DNA from: Octadecabacter dasysiphoniae
GTDB taxonomy: Bacteria > Pseudomonadota > Alphaproteobacteria > Rhodobacterales > Rhodobacteraceae
DNA length: 64,000 nucleotides
Reading direction: 5' to 3'
Assembly (NCBI RefSeq): GCF_021532615.1
Contig: NZ_JAKGAQ010000002.1
Span: 906,501 to 970,500, forward strand
Of the stretch, positions 26,748 to 35,721 are shown one piece after another. Each line of letters starts with the position of its first letter. Position 1 is the first letter of the stretch. Position numbers and translations under genes: made by a program. The notes beneath the pieces are model-generated. The model was not told where the DNA came from. It made no database searches and saw only the letters and a list, made by a program, of their open reading frames with translations.

Positions 26748-27758
26748 ATGACACCGAAAACCCTCACTCTCGCGGCACTTTTGCTTGGCACGGCTGCCCC
26801 AGTCTTTGCTGAAGGTGACCTGAACCTTTATTCGTCGCGCCACTATGACACCGACGAAAGACTATATTCGGATTTCGAAGAGTTGACGGGAATCACCATC
26901 AATCGCCTCGAAGGTAACGCAGATGAACTCGCCGCGCGGATGCTGGCGGAGGGCGTAAATTCACCCGCCGACGTTCTGATCACCGTTGATACGTCGCGTC
27001 TGGAACGCGCTAAGGATCTGGGCATTTTGCAAGCGATCGACAGCGCGGTCCTTGAGGACAGCATCCCAGAAAACCTGCAAGACAGCGATAATTACTGGTT
27101 CGGGTTTTCCCAGCGCGCGCGCGTTATTTTCTATGACAAAGCCGACGTCACCCCGCCCACAAGCTACCTTGATCTTGCCGACCCGAGCTATGAGGGCTTG
27201 GTTTGCATCCGGTCGTCGACCAACACCTATAACCAGACGCTTCTTGCCTCCATCATCGAAAACCACGGCGAAGAGGTTGCCCGCGAATGGGCGCAAGGCA
27301 TCGTGAACAACATGGCCCGTGATCCGCAGGGTGGTGATACCGACCAACTGCGCGGAATTGTGTCGGGCGAATGTGAAATCTCGGTGTCCAACACCTATTA
27401 CTTTGCCCGTGCGATCCGCACAGAAGTTGATGGCCTGTCAGACGGCATCGACATGATCGGGCTTCAGTGGCCATCCCAAGACGCCGAAGGCGCGCACATG
27501 AATTTGTCAGGTGCGGGCGTGGCTGCGAATGCGCCGAACCGCGACAATGCGATTGCGTTTCTTGAATACCTCGCGTCGGATCAGGCGCAGCAGTATTTCT
27601 CGGCGGGGAATGATGAATTCCCGGTTGTCGAAGGTGTCGCCCTCAGCCCCGAAGTCGAATCCTTGGGCACGTTTATCGCAGATGACGTGAACCTAAGCGC
27701 TGTGGCAAAGCAACTGCCGCTTGCGCTGGAAATCTTCAACGATGTGGGTTGGAAATAA
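26748..27758 (+). CDS. fbpA: ferric iron ABC transporter, substrate-binding protein
   Basis: 336-residue periplasmic Fe3+-binding protein. Signal peptide MTPKTLTLAALLLGTAAPVFA; mature start EGDLNLYSSRHYDTDERLYSDF is the FbpA/FutA signature (shown in part: LNLYSSRHYDTDERLY). The iron ligands are expected at the SNTYYFAR tyrosine pair. The last part AVAKQLPLALEIFNDVGWK is typical too. The permease gene lies directly downstream on the opposite strand and the two share a terminator; no ATP-binding subunit is in the window. Confidence 0.93.
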   Translation: MTPKTLTLAALLLGTAAPVFAEGDLNLYSSRHYDTDERLYSDFEELTGITINRLEGNADELAARMLAEGVNSPADVLITVDTSRLERAKDLGILQAIDSAVLEDSIPENLQDSDNYWFGFSQRARVIFYDKADVTPPTSYLDLADPSYEGLVCIRSSTNTYNQTLLASIIENHGEEVAREWAQGIVNNMARDPQGGDTDQLRGIVSGECEISVSNTYYFARAIRTEVDGLSDGIDMIGLQWPSQDAEGAHMNLSGAGVAANAPNRDNAIAFLEYLASDQAQQYFSAGNDEFPVVEGVALSPEVESLGTFIADDVNLSAVAKQLPLALEIFNDVGWK

Positions 27759-27780
27759 TCAACCCCATAGGGCCAACTGA

Positions 27781-27811
27781 AAGGGGCGTGGCGAAAGCTA
27801 CGCCCTTTTTA
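27781..27811. terminator. terminator between fbpA and fbpB
   Basis: Nine-pair stem (27784-27792 with 27797-27805, one G-T pair) closed by a GAAA tetraloop; TTTTT follows on the plus strand. It ends fbpA and may also end the convergent fbpB. Confidence 0.85.
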
Positions 27812-29482
27812 TTATGCCTGATGTCGCGCGACGCGGCGGCACAACAATATGACGGGCAACAAACCGATTGCCCCGATCATCAGGCTGGGCACCGCAGCGC
27901 CATTCAGCCGTTCATCGGACGCCAACCGAAACGCCTGCACCGCCAGCGTGTCAAAATTGAACGGTCGCATGATCAATGTTGCGGGTAGTTCTTTCATCAC
28001 ATCAACAAAGACGATCAGGGCGGCGGTTAACAGGCTGGGCGTGAGGATCGGCACATGGATACGCCGTACCGTTCCAATCGAGTTCTGCCCCAAGACCCGC
28101 GATGCCGCATCTATATTGCGACTGACAGAGGCGATCCCGCCTTCATATGCGCCAAGCGCTGCGGCCAGAAACCGGATCATGTAGGCACCGATCAACAACC
28201 AGATGGATCCCGTGAACAGCAAACCGGTTGATACATCAAACGTCGCGCGCATCCATGCGTCCAGCGCGTTGTCAAAGGCGGCGAAGGGCACCAGAAGGCC
28301 CACGGCAATCACACCACCCGGCACGGCGTATCCGATCCGCGCGATGTAAAGTGCCGCCGCCGCCGCGCGGGTTTCGCGCAGACGATTCAGACTGCCAAGC
28401 AACGTCGCAGCGGCCACCGTCACGAGGGCCGCAATCCCCGCCAATGTCAGTGAGTTCGTGATGAAGCGGATGTAGCGGGGGCTGAATACATCCTGTTCTG
28501 ATCCGGTGGCCATCACCGAAAGCGCGATAACGGGGATGATCACGCCAAACAACACAGGCAAACCGCACAGCAGGGTCGCGGCCCAACGGGCGGTTCCCGT
28601 TAATGGGATGCGGGCAATGACCTCTTGGCGTTTGCCGTTTGCAAAACGTGCGCGACCCCTGTTGGATCGTTCCAACACGGCCAGCAGAAGGGCGAACGTC
28701 AGCAATCCTAGTGACAATTGCGCCGCGGCCCCGCGATCCACCATGCCGAACCATGAATTATAAATGCCCGTCGCAAAGGTCTGAACGCCGAAATAGGACA
28801 CGGTGCCAAAATCTGCAACGGTTTCCATCATGGCCAGCAAAACACCTGCCGCGATGGCGGGGCGTGCCAATGGAAGCGACACGGATAAAAACGCGCGCAG
28901 GGGCGATTTCCCCAAGGACCGCGCGGCCAGGAATGTCGTCGCGCTTTGCCCCAGAAACGCCGCCCGTGCGAGCAGGTAAACATAGGGGTATAACACCAAC
29001 GTCAGCATCGCCGCCGCGCCGCCAAGGCTGCGAATTTCAGGGAACCAGTAATCGCGCGGGCCCCATCCCGTCATGTCGCGCAGCAGTGTTTGCACGATGC
29101 CAGGATGATCCAGCACGTGGGTATAGGCATAGGCCAAAACGTAGGCCGGAAATGCCAACGGAATGACCAATGCAATTTCCAGCCAACGCCGCCCTGCGAA
29201 ATCTGTCATCGTCACCAGCCATGCGGACCCCGTGCCAATCGCAAATGTCGCGACCCCAACGATAACAACCAACGCCAAAGTATTGCGTGCGTAATCGTCC
29301 AGCACGGACCCCGCCAAATGGCGCAACGTATCGGTATCACCGAGCAGCGACGCCAAAATCACAGATAGATGCGGCAGAAGACAAAACAGCGCGATCAAGA
29401 ACGCAAGCGCCGCGATGGCTTTGTCGGCCATGAACCACGATGTTTTGGGGGCACTTTGTGCCTGTTGCGTGCTGTCTGTCAT
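27812..29482 (-). CDS. fbpB: ferric iron ABC transporter, permease
   Basis: 556-residue inner-membrane protein made of two fused permease halves, each with about six helices, as in FbpB/AfuB/HitB. EAA-type loops that contact the ATPase are RSLGKSPLRAFLSVSLPLARPA (about 190-210; shown in part: SLGKSPLRAFLSVSLPLA) and SRVLGQNSIGTVRRIHVPIL. MMETVADFGTVSYFGVQTF is a recurrent motif in Fe3+ permeases. Convergent with fbpA, an arrangement different from the usual fbpABC operon. Its ATPase must be encoded elsewhere. Confidence 0.92.
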   Translation of the reverse strand: MTDSTQQAQSAPKTSWFMADKAIAALAFLIALFCLLPHLSVILASLLGDTDTLRHLAGSVLDDYARNTLALVVIVGVATFAIGTGSAWLVTMTDFAGRRWLEIALVIPLAFPAYVLAYAYTHVLDHPGIVQTLLRDMTGWGPRDYWFPEIRSLGGAAAMLTLVLYPYVYLLARAAFLGQSATTFLAARSLGKSPLRAFLSVSLPLARPAIAAGVLLAMMETVADFGTVSYFGVQTFATGIYNSWFGMVDRGAAAQLSLGLLTFALLLAVLERSNRGRARFANGKRQEVIARIPLTGTARWAATLLCGLPVLFGVIIPVIALSVMATGSEQDVFSPRYIRFITNSLTLAGIAALVTVAAATLLGSLNRLRETRAAAAALYIARIGYAVPGGVIAVGLLVPFAAFDNALDAWMRATFDVSTGLLFTGSIWLLIGAYMIRFLAAALGAYEGGIASVSRNIDAASRVLGQNSIGTVRRIHVPILTPSLLTAALIVFVDVMKELPATLIMRPFNFDTLAVQAFRLASDERLNGAAVPSLMIGAIGLLPVILLCRRVARHQA

Positions 29483-29611
29483 GGCGCTTTGCTAACCGAT
29501 CGCCGTCGGGGCGTCTATATAATCCTATGGTTTTAGTCGGGATTGGGACGCGTGTTTGGCTTGCCAAGGATAGCGCTGTCGTGTGACGTGGCGCACGAAG
29601 AGGAACAGCGC

Positions 29612-30787
29612 ATGCGGATTGGTTTGATATGTTTGGTGTTGGGATATGTCCTCAGCCAGTTTTATCGCGCATTTTTGGCGGTTCTCACCCCCGCGCTTGA
29701 GACAGATTTAGGCGCGACCTCGGCCGATTTATCCTATGCATCCGGATTGTGGTTTATCATCTTTGCACTGATGCAAATCCCCGTGGGCGAGGCGCTGGAT
29801 CGCATTGGGCCAAAAATTACGACCATCGTGTTGTTCGCGCTGGGCGGGGCAGGCGGTGCGCTGTTGTTTGCAGTGGCACAGACGCCCGCCCATATTGCAT
29901 GGGCCATGGCGCTGATTGGCATCGGCTGTTCGCCTGTGCTGATGGCGTCCTATTACATCTTTGCCAAAATGTATCCGGCTGCGATGTTTTCGACCCTCGC
30001 AGGGTCCGTCATCGGGTTTGGCAGCCTTGGAAACCTCGCCAGTTCCGCACCGATGGCTTACGCGGTTGAGGCGTTTGGCTGGCGTGAAACCATGGTGGGC
30101 CTTGCCGTAGTAACCTTGATCGTTTCGGCGGCCTTGTGGCTTTTTGTAAAAGACCCGCCCAGAACCTCCCACGACGGGCCAAAAGGGTCAGTCCTTGATC
30201 TGCTGAAAATCAAAGCGCTCTGGTTCATCCTGCCGATGATGTTGGTCAACTACGCGCCGGCAGCCGGCATTCGTGGCCTTTGGATCGGGCCATATGGCGC
30301 AGATGTGTTTGGGGCTGACACACAATTGATTGGCACGATGACGCTAGTCATGGGCCTTGCGATGATTGTGGGCAGCTTTGTCTATGGCCCACTTGAACGT
30401 ATCGTGGGCAGCCGCAAATGGGTGGTGTTCGCGGGCAGTCTGATTGGGGCACTCACCTGTTTTGTCCTCTATTTCACGACCCCTTCTATCTGGGCTGCCA
30501 CTGCATTGCTTGCGTTGATCGGCCTTACAGGTGCGGCGTTTCCTGTTCTTATCGCCCATGCCCGCCCGTTTTTCCCGGACCACCTGACAGGGCGCGGCGT
30601 GACATTGCTCAATTTGTTTGGAATTGGAGGTGTCGGCATCTTGCAATTTGTCACCGGTCGGATCTCGACATCTTATGACGGCGCAGCCGATCCGACCCTC
30701 GCCTACCCTGCGATTTTCCTGACCTACGGCGTGCTGATCTGTTGCGGGCTTGCGATATACGCGTTCAGCAGTGATCCCGCCGACTGA
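29612..30787 (+). CDS. MFS transporter
   Basis: 391 residues, about twelve membrane helices. MRIGLICLVLGYVLSQFYR is the first helix; the A-motif-like region is EALDRIGPKIT, and LFVKDPPRTSHDGPKGSVLD is the central cytoplasmic loop. The ATG at 29612 follows GAGGA; the frame is open upstream but without a signal. Substrate unknown. Divergent from fbpB and directly before asd. Confidence 0.85.
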   Translation: MRIGLICLVLGYVLSQFYRAFLAVLTPALETDLGATSADLSYASGLWFIIFALMQIPVGEALDRIGPKITTIVLFALGGAGGALLFAVAQTPAHIAWAMALIGIGCSPVLMASYYIFAKMYPAAMFSTLAGSVIGFGSLGNLASSAPMAYAVEAFGWRETMVGLAVVTLIVSAALWLFVKDPPRTSHDGPKGSVLDLLKIKALWFILPMMLVNYAPAAGIRGLWIGPYGADVFGADTQLIGTMTLVMGLAMIVGSFVYGPLERIVGSRKWVVFAGSLIGALTCFVLYFTTPSIWAATALLALIGLTGAAFPVLIAHARPFFPDHLTGRGVTLLNLFGIGGVGILQFVTGRISTSYDGAADPTLAYPAIFLTYGVLICCGLAIYAFSSDPAD

Positions 30788-30869
30788 CGGCCCTTTTGTT
30801 CAAGGCACATTGCGTCTAAGACGCGAGCGTCCCGTCAGGGGCGAATCTTATACACAAAGGACATCGCAA

Positions 30870-31892
30870 ATGGGCTACAGAGTCGTCGTAGTCGGCGCCA
30901 CGGGTAACGTGGGCCGCGAAATGCTTAACATTCTGGCTGAACGCCAGTTCCCAGCGGATGAGGTTGTCGTTCTGGCATCCCGAAAATCCATGGGCACAGA
31001 AGTAAGCTTTGGCGATACGACACTCACGACGAAAGACTTGGATACCTTTGATTTCACGGGCTACGACATCGCGTTCTTCGCGGTCGGGTCCGACGCGACG
31101 AAGAAATACGCGCCAGTTGCCGCCAAGCAGGGTTGCGTGGTTATCGATAACTCGTCGTTGTATCGCTATGATCCCGACGTGCCGCTGGTTGTTCCAGAAG
31201 TGAACCCCGAAGCGGTTGAGGGTTATACAAAGAAGAACATCATCGCGAACCCCAACTGTTCGACCGCACAAATGGTCGTCGCGCTTAAGCCGCTGCATGA
31301 TCGCGCGAAAATCAAACGCGTTGTTGTGTCGACGTATCAATCCGTGTCCGGTTCCGGCAAAGACGCGATCGATGAGCTGTGGAACCAGACCAAAGGCGTT
31401 TATGTGCCCGGTCAGGAAGTCGCGCCAAAGGCCTATCCAAAGCAGATCGCGTTCAACGTGATCCCGCACATCGATGTGTTCATGGATTCAGGCGACACCA
31501 AAGAAGAATGGAAAATGGTCGCTGAGACGAAGAAAATCGTCGACCCGAGCATCAAGGTCACAGCGACTTGTGTGCGTGTGCCCGTTTTCGTCGGCCATTC
31601 GGAATCGATCAACGTCGAATTCGAAGATTTCCTCGACGAAGACGAAGCCCGCGACATCCTGCGCGAAGCACCGGGCTGTATGGTCATCGATAAACGCGAA
31701 GATGGCGGCTACGTCACGCCGATTGAGTGTGTCGGCGACTTCGCAACATTTATCAGCCGCATCCGTCAGGACAGCACGATTGATAACGGGCTGAACATGT
31801 GGGTGGTCTCTGACAACTTGCGCAAAGGTGCGGCGTTGAATGCTGTTCAGATCGCAGAAACCCTTGGCGCGCGGTGCCTGAAAAAGGGCTAA
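30870..31892 (+). CDS. asd: aspartate-semialdehyde dehydrogenase
   Basis: 340-residue NADPH enzyme that makes aspartate semialdehyde from aspartyl phosphate, feeding lysine/DAP, threonine and methionine. N-terminal VVVVGATGNVGREMLNIL binds NADP; the catalytic cysteine is in NPNCSTAQMVVALKPLHD (shown in part) and the catalytic histidine in VPVFVGHSESINVEF. ATG at 30870 after AAAGGA. Followed by a strong bidirectional terminator. With dapE at the other end of the window it belongs to the same pathway but not the same operon. Confidence 0.97.
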   Translation: MGYRVVVVGATGNVGREMLNILAERQFPADEVVVLASRKSMGTEVSFGDTTLTTKDLDTFDFTGYDIAFFAVGSDATKKYAPVAAKQGCVVIDNSSLYRYDPDVPLVVPEVNPEAVEGYTKKNIIANPNCSTAQMVVALKPLHDRAKIKRVVVSTYQSVSGSGKDAIDELWNQTKGVYVPGQEVAPKAYPKQIAFNVIPHIDVFMDSGDTKEEWKMVAETKKIVDPSIKVTATCVRVPVFVGHSESINVEFEDFLDEDEARDILREAPGCMVIDKREDGGYVTPIECVGDFATFISRIRQDSTIDNGLNMWVVSDNLRKGAALNAVQIAETLGARCLKKG

Positions 31893-31912
31893 GACGCCTT
31901 CGGTAGAAAAAT

Positions 31913-31953
31913 AAGAAACCCGCCGCACGACGTATCGTGCGGCGGGTTTTTCT
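31913..31953. terminator. bidirectional terminator after asd
   Basis: Perfect 15-bp stem (31916-31930 with 31935-31949, core CCCGCCGCACGA / TCGTGCGGCGGG) with CGTA loop, flanked by A-rich and T-rich tracts on the two sides. Serves asd and the convergent gene at 31953. Confidence 0.93.
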
Positions 31954-32876
31954 TATCCGGTTCGGTTGCTGATCACGGCCGCACTGCGCACGACTGAGCC
32001 GAGCGCTGCAATCGCTTGCTGGGCTTGTGGCCATGCGGGATCAATGTCGATCACACGCCCCAGCGACAATTGCGAGCGAACGCGCAGGGCGGCGGCCTCT
32101 TCGTCGCTGCCGTGGTCTTTCAACAATTGGTTGGCCGTTGCGATCAGGTTGTTTGCGGCCTCCGCCAAAGGCGCTGCATCATCCGCATCGTTTTGCGATT
32201 GAAGAGACTGTGCAGCGGCGCGCAAGGCAGTGGCGAGGGTTTCAACCGCCGCGACATGCGCTTCGATTGGTTCTTGGGGGTTCAAATCAGTTGCTTTGGC
32301 GTCCAAGTTCAACGTGTTTTGTGGCATCTGGCCCGACGTGACCGCAGCAACAGCACGTGGATCAGCCCAAGGCGTGCCCCCCATCGGTTTCAGCGTGACG
32401 CCATTCTTGAATGCCGGTGTCCAGAACTGGAAAAAGTATTGCGTACCACCGCCGACAAGCCACCAGTCCTTGATCGCATCATTCTGATTATCCAGCGCTG
32501 GTTGGGATTCAATTTCGCCCATCCAAGTCTGAACATGTTGGCCTGCGTTGACTGTCATTTCGACGACGTGGGTGCCCGCGTTCCATTGTGGTTCAACCGC
32601 GTTCGATCCACGCCAATCGCCTTCGGATTCGTTTGCGCCCGGGGCGCTGGGTGCCCAAAATCCACCCGCTGCTTTGGCTGGCCCGCCATAGACGCGGTAC
32701 AGTTTCTGACCTGCCGTTAATGTTGTCGGGGTTACCTTTTGCGCTGCGGAATAGGTGACAGTTTGGTCCGGCGTGAGGTCAAAATAGCTTGGTGCCTTTA
32801 GCGCGATATGCGGCATTCCGATCAACAGCATCGGGTTCTTTTTGGCACCTGGAAACGGCATTAAATCGTTGGTCAT
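31953..32876 (-). CDS. hypothetical protein
   Basis: 307 residues from the ATG at 32876 (AAGGGAG nine bases upstream). No signal peptide. The first two thirds are rich in Trp, Gly and Pro (GTQYFFQFWTPAFKNGVTL, VYGGPAKAAGGFWAPSAPG), suggesting a compact beta domain. The C-terminal third (about 200-295) is an Ala/Gln-rich helical segment with VAAVETLATALRAAAQSL and EAANNLIATANQLLKDH, possibly a coiled coil. I do not recognise a family. Monocistronic. Confidence 0.7.
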   Translation of the reverse strand: MTNDLMPFPGAKKNPMLLIGMPHIALKAPSYFDLTPDQTVTYSAAQKVTPTTLTAGQKLYRVYGGPAKAAGGFWAPSAPGANESEGDWRGSNAVEPQWNAGTHVVEMTVNAGQHVQTWMGEIESQPALDNQNDAIKDWWLVGGGTQYFFQFWTPAFKNGVTLKPMGGTPWADPRAVAAVTSGQMPQNTLNLDAKATDLNPQEPIEAHVAAVETLATALRAAAQSLQSQNDADDAAPLAEAANNLIATANQLLKDHGSDEEAAALRVRSQLSLGRVIDIDPAWPQAQQAIAALGSVVRSAAVISNRTG

Positions 32877-33122
32877 TATGTACTCCCTTAAAAAATGTAC
32901 GGCACTGAAATCCGCGCAGCGCAATTGTGGGTTTCATCCAAAGCTATGGAAACACGGATGCAAAGCCCCAGCAGCGCCGGTTAGATCAACCAGTTCGGTC
33001 ACGCCAAAAAGACGCAGACCAAGCGTAGGCTGCATGCGCAATTTCGGCAAGCTTGGGTTGTTTTTCGGTATCAGATAACAGCCCAAAGGCGTGTCAGGCT
33101 TGAGCTGGAGTTGGGAGCAACA

Positions 33123-33434
33123 TTAGAACCGTTCTGCGCGCACGACTTCTACGTCAGCGATTGTCACAACGCCGATGTGCTTGTCCACGACCTCGAAAGC
33201 GGCCTCAAGCAGTCCATCAAGACGTTCGGGTTTGATGATGCAAATGACCTGAACCATCCCGCTGGCGCGGCTGACTTGACCTTCGCGGGTCCATGCCCCT
33301 GATCGCCCGGAACCGCCCAATACAGGCAGGATCGAATACCCCGTAACCCCGGCGCCTTCCAACGTATCTGTCAGGCGTTTCTGCATGATCGCTTCGATGG
33401 TGATGACGACGCGCTTGGCGTGATGCGTTTGCAT
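33123..33434 (-). CDS. sbtB: PII-like protein, SbtB type
   Basis: 103-residue protein of the PII fold. RVVITIEAIMQKRLTDTLE is the first beta-alpha unit, GGSGRSGAWTREGQVSRA the T-loop region, and VQVICIIKPERLDGLLEAA then IGVVTIADVEVV the second half. The tyrosine-uridylylation loop of GlnB/GlnK is lacking. SbtB proteins bind adenine nucleotides (cAMP, AMP, ATP) and regulate the bicarbonate carrier SbtA. It follows the sbtA-like gene by one base, with its RBS (GGAGG) inside the sbtA end, which strongly supports the assignment. Confidence 0.85.
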   Translation of the reverse strand: MQTHHAKRVVITIEAIMQKRLTDTLEGAGVTGYSILPVLGGSGRSGAWTREGQVSRASGMVQVICIIKPERLDGLLEAAFEVVDKHIGVVTIADVEVVRAERF

Positions 33435-33435
33435 G

Positions 33436-34413
33436 TCAGCCTCCTGTTACAGCTTGGGACACCGCAACATAAAGTGGAATGCCGATGGTGAGGTTAAAGG
33501 GAAACGTAACGCCCAAGGACAGCGTCAAGTAGACCGATGGATTTGCCTCGGGCAGGGCGACACGCATTGCGGCGGGCACGGCGATGTAGCTGGCAGAGGC
33601 TGACAGCACCATCAACAACGCGACGCCGCCGGGTGATAGGCCAACAAGCAATGCGGCGCCAAGGCCCAAAAGACTGCCGACCACAGGCATCGCGATGCCG
33701 AATGCGACAGCGCCCATATTCAGCACGCCACGGGATTCCCGCAACCCGCGGCCTGCGACCAAACCCATATCCAGAAGGAACAAACACAAGACACCTGTGA
33801 ACGGCGCAACGATGAAATTGGACACTTTATCAAGGCCGTCTTGCCCTGTGACCGCACCAATTATGAACGCCCCCACCAGCAAAACGATGGACCCGTTCAG
33901 CATGATTTCACGCATCAATTCGCTGTCCATCCGGCGGCCTGATCCGCCCGTTGATACAAGCCAGAGGGCGGACAGGATTGCGGGGGCTTCCATGACGGCG
34001 GCAACCGCGACCATATATCCTTCGGATGAAATCGCGCGTCCTTCTAGAACCGAGGTCGCGGCGACGAACGTCACGATTGAGATCGATCCGTAGTGACCCG
34101 CGACGGCGGCAGCATCAATGCGGCTGAGGTTCGTCATGACGCGCAGCATGCCAAAGGCGATGAATGGCAAGACTGCCGATAAGACAAATCCGGCGACCAG
34201 TGTCGCGACCAAAGTCGCGTCCAACCCGTTGTCAGCGACAGCCGCCCCGCCCTTAAACCCGATGGCAAACAGCAGATAAATCGACATCGCTTTGGCCGCC
34301 GCTTCGGGCACCGACAAATCGGATCGTCCAAGGGCAGCAAGAAGCCCGAGGACAAAAGATAAAATGACGGGAGACAGGAGGTTCGTTGCCGCTAAGTCCA
34401 GAATTTCGCTCAT
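33436..34413 (-). CDS. sbtA: sodium-dependent bicarbonate transporter, SbtA type
   Basis: 325-residue inner-membrane carrier of the SbtA (DUF897) family with about ten helices in two halves. SPVILSFVLGLLAALGRSDL at the N-terminus, YLLFAIGFKGGAAVADNG, AGHYGSISIVTFVAAT, FLLDMGLVAGRGLRE and VLSASASYIAVPAAMRVALP are the characteristic segments. SbtA takes up bicarbonate with Na+. The ATG at 34413 follows AGGAGG by five bases; the longer frame adds an unrelated stretch. Middle gene of an operon with a beta-carbonic anhydrase and SbtB. Confidence 0.9.
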   Translation of the reverse strand: MSEILDLAATNLLSPVILSFVLGLLAALGRSDLSVPEAAAKAMSIYLLFAIGFKGGAAVADNGLDATLVATLVAGFVLSAVLPFIAFGMLRVMTNLSRIDAAAVAGHYGSISIVTFVAATSVLEGRAISSEGYMVAVAAVMEAPAILSALWLVSTGGSGRRMDSELMREIMLNGSIVLLVGAFIIGAVTGQDGLDKVSNFIVAPFTGVLCLFLLDMGLVAGRGLRESRGVLNMGAVAFGIAMPVVGSLLGLGAALLVGLSPGGVALLMVLSASASYIAVPAAMRVALPEANPSVYLTLSLGVTFPFNLTIGIPLYVAVSQAVTGG

Positions 34414-34476
34414 GGAAACCTCCTGTTGAATTGGGCTTGTGTCGTACACAGCCGTCTTGTCGGCAAGGTCATTCGC

Positions 34477-35124
34477 TTAGACAGTGGTGAAGTTGCGCGT
34501 TTCAGGGTGAAATTGCAGCAAATCACCGCTGGAAATATCGACCCACAAACCGTGCAATGACAACCGTTCGCTGTCCATGGCGTCCTTCACATAGGGAAAG
34601 GTCATCAGGTTGCGCATGGACGTCACGACCGAATTTTGTTCAAGCAGGCGAACGCGTTCCGCGTCTTCGCCCTCGGGGAGGTCTTCGAAGCTGGGGCGCA
34701 GAATATCCATCCAGCGGCCTACGAAACTGCTCTCTTCCTCGAGTTCGGGCGCGCGGCCGGAACACATATCGTAACACCCTTGAACACCGCCGCAGCCTGA
34801 ATGGCCCAGAACAATAAGCTGGCTGATTTTCAGCGCCTTAATGGCATATTCCACAGCTGCCGAAGTGCCATGGTGGTGCCCGTCAGGGGTGTGCGGGGGC
34901 ACTAGGTTTGCGATATTGCGGTGGATAAAGAATTCGCCCTGATCCGCACCAAAAATCGACGTCACGTGGACACGGCTGTCACAGCACGAAATGACCATGC
35001 AACGCGGGTGTTGTCCGTCTTCGGCAAGATGCCGGTACCAGCCTTTGTTGTCTTCATAGGTCGTCGCCTTCCAGCCATGATAGCGGCGTACCAGATAGTC
35101 AGGCAAAAGGCGGGCAGTGGGCAT
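34477..35124 (-). CDS. beta-carbonic anhydrase
   Basis: 215-residue zinc enzyme that interconverts CO2 and bicarbonate. Zinc ligands C47 (ISCCDSRV), H108 and C111 (GHSGCGGVQ), with the Asp/Arg dyad in CDSR, are all present. FFIHRNIANLVPP and HHGTSAAVEYA are standard. No signal peptide, so cytoplasmic. The start ATG at 35124 has AAGGA eight bases upstream. It lies 63 bp before sbtA on the same strand; together the three genes form an inorganic-carbon unit. Confidence 0.94.
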   Translation of the reverse strand: MPTARLLPDYLVRRYHGWKATTYEDNKGWYRHLAEDGQHPRCMVISCCDSRVHVTSIFGADQGEFFIHRNIANLVPPHTPDGHHHGTSAAVEYAIKALKISQLIVLGHSGCGGVQGCYDMCSGRAPELEEESSFVGRWMDILRPSFEDLPEGEDAERVRLLEQNSVVTSMRNLMTFPYVKDAMDSERLSLHGLWVDISSGDLLQFHPETRNFTTV

Positions 35125-35265
35125 AGCGGTGTCCTTGTCGTCGTAAGTTTCACCCCTCTTATGGCGAATTTTAGAGAATTTCGAGCAATTAATGCGCAGC
35201 GTCAGCAACCTCTTGGAAACTATGCGCCGCTTATCAGGGCGTCGGGTGAATGAGAGTGGACGATT

Positions 35266-35667
35266 ATGGAACAACACAACGAAACCAATTCGCAGGCCGT
35301 AGCACGTCTTGTGCCGCGTGAACCGTTCGGGCCAGATGTGCGGGCCTTGTCGCCCTATGCGCTGGCGGACGATGATATGGATCATGGCGACGTCATGTGC
35401 GCGACGCTTGAAGAATTGTCACGCCACCTCAAATGGCTTGATGATGATTATCAATCTGGGCAATTTGACCGCCTTGAGGCGCGGGCGCGCAGTATTGTCA
35501 TGCTGGCGGATCAACTGGGATTGCGACGTGTCGGGCAGGTGGCCGCTGATGTGGTTTATTGTCTTGATGGGCCGGATGAAGTGGCGTTGGCATCAACTTT
35601 GTCCCGATTGATGAGGCTGATGACACAAGCGCTTGATCATGCAGCTGGTCCGATGTCCGCTTTCTAA
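35266..35667 (+). CDS. conserved hypothetical protein
   Basis: 133 residues, no signal peptide or membrane segment, mostly helical with an acidic stretch (ALADDDMDHGDVMCATLEEL) and a hydrophobic helix RSIVMLADQLGLRRVGQVAA. No domain recognised. ATG at 35266 with weak RBS. Divergent from the carbonic anhydrase operon and followed by the M17 peptidase gene after 54 bp. Confidence 0.7.
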   Translation: MEQHNETNSQAVARLVPREPFGPDVRALSPYALADDDMDHGDVMCATLEELSRHLKWLDDDYQSGQFDRLEARARSIVMLADQLGLRRVGQVAADVVYCLDGPDEVALASTLSRLMRLMTQALDHAAGPMSAF

Positions 35668-35721
35668 TGGATGGGGCCACGGGGTTGCGCTAGGCTGCAC
35701 GGAACACTGACGAGAGGTCCC

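Noticed and set aside
32877..33122. Possible small gene or gene remnant between the hypothetical gene and sbtB
   Set aside because: Only short frames without RBS; nothing resembles a known protein or RNA.
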